From positions 1 to 6,593 of the forward strand of contig JAUWIQ010000118.1 of assembly GCA_030605285.1 (NCBI GenBank): a stretch of 6,593 bases of DNA, given 5' to 3'. Of the stretch, positions 6,367-6,593 are shown in pieces; within the stretch, counting starts at the first letter, position 1, and each line of letters starts with the position of its first letter. A model generated the notes under the pieces. The model was not told the origin of the DNA and did not search any database. It saw only the letters and a list, made by a program, of their open reading frames with translations. This DNA comes from Planctomycetota bacterium. Its GTDB lineage: Bacteria > Planctomycetota > Planctomycetia > Pirellulales > UBA7805. The position numbers and the translations under genes were made by a program.

Positions 6367-6451
6367 TGGCAGTCAATGCCATTATGGCAGTCACGGGCCG
6401 GGGATCCAAAAACCTGCCACTTTGGCATTATCTGTGCCAGGTTGGTGGCCA
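6367..6451. repeat. Cluster of alternating TGGCA/TGCCA words
   Basis: TGGCA occurs at 6367, 6385 and 6423, and TGCCA at 6377, 6415 and 6435, strictly alternating in orientation; TGGCCA follows at 6446-6451. The nonamer TGGCAGTCA is directly repeated at 6367-6375 and 6385-6393. The words form inverted pairs with spacers of 5, 3 and 7 nt. They lie upstream of the proposed hsp20 promoter and may be regulator-binding sites. Confidence 0.45.
6425..6439 (-). promoter_or_regulatory. Sigma-54-like promoter match facing hsp20
   Basis: On the minus strand TGGCAC (6439-6434), five bases, then ATGC (6428-6425) fits the RpoN consensus TGGCAC-N5-TTGC with the correct GG-to-GC spacing and one mismatch. The start would be near 6414, about 240 nt before the hsp20 ATG. 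The element overlaps the TGGCA/TGCCA cluster, so the match may be a by-product of that repeat. Confidence 0.25.
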
Positions 6452-6593
6452 ATTTGCTCCTCAGGTGGAACTCCCCGAGCAACCCTCGGGCACAAACGGC
6501 GGCGGCATTGCCCACCACCCACATTTTTGCGCGGCCGAATTTTTAGCGGGCGCTCTGCTGAGCGGTTGAGGCGAACCAACGGGCGATATATAC

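Larger units (their letters stand above)
6189..6593. other. Upstream region of hsp20 to the right edge, no gene supported
   Basis: About 405 bp. The part next to hsp20 holds the Shine-Dalgarno, leader hairpin, palindrome, promoter-like hexamers and the TGGCA cluster listed separately. Two short frames (6366-6569 plus, from GTG; 6391-6579 minus) lack ribosome-binding sites and any recognisable motif. A minus-strand frame entering from the right edge could be the last codons of a neighbour (stop TAA at 6545-6543, or TGA at 6463-6461 in another frame), but nothing identifies it. A small hairpin CCCGAG/CTCGGG lies near 6475-6491. Confidence 0.45.

Noticed and set aside
6423..6437. Sigma-54-like match on the plus strand (TGGCAT-N5-GTGC)
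   Set aside because: It is the weaker mirror of the minus-strand match caused by the symmetric TGGCA/TGCCA words, and no gene follows it in the window.
6366..6579. Overlapping short frames on both strands near the right edge
   Set aside because: Neither has a ribosome-binding site or recognisable sequence, and each overlaps the other; a partial neighbour from beyond the edge cannot be shown.

Overview
The window looks like chromosomal DNA of a planctomycete (Planctomycetota, perhaps a Pirellula-type organism). This is an inference from three things: a secreted thioredoxin plus trypsin-like protease fusion of a kind I associate with that phylum, a methionyl-tRNA synthetase with a fused C-terminal tRNA-binding domain, and long intergenic spacers with balanced base composition. 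No 16S rRNA or other decisive phylogenetic marker is present. I see no insertion sequence, phage gene, CRISPR array, tRNA or rRNA.

Layout from left to right. Positions 1-184 (minus) hold the first 61 codons of a signal-peptide-bearing, Cys-containing secreted protein that runs off the left edge. A spacer of about 290 bp separates it from the divergent HAD-family phosphatase at 472-1158 (plus). This converges, with a 50 bp gap, on a 500-residue exported thioredoxin-protease fusion at 1209-2711 (minus). A 747 bp non-coding spacer with several inverted repeats separates the protease from the divergent metG at 3459-5498 (plus). metG converges on an Hsp20 small heat-shock protein gene at 5663-6175 (minus), and a strong intrinsic terminator for the hsp20 transcript lies between the two stops. 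The last ~405 bp is non-coding as far as I can tell and carries the likely hsp20 promoter, a perfect 14-bp palindrome over the expected start site, and a dense cluster of TGGCA/TGCCA words containing a sigma-54-like match.

Every neighbouring gene pair is convergent or divergent, so each gene is probably its own transcription unit and there is no operon. Loose functional themes are translation (metG), protein folding and quality control (Hsp20, exported Trx-protease) and small-molecule phosphate metabolism or repair (HAD). I do not see a coherent new multi-gene system. The observations most worth following are the Trx-protease architecture with an extra cysteine beside the thioredoxin active site, the acidic insertion in the alpha-crystallin domain of Hsp20 next to a G8 tract, and three perfect 14-bp palindromes that all lie in intergenic DNA at plausible control positions.
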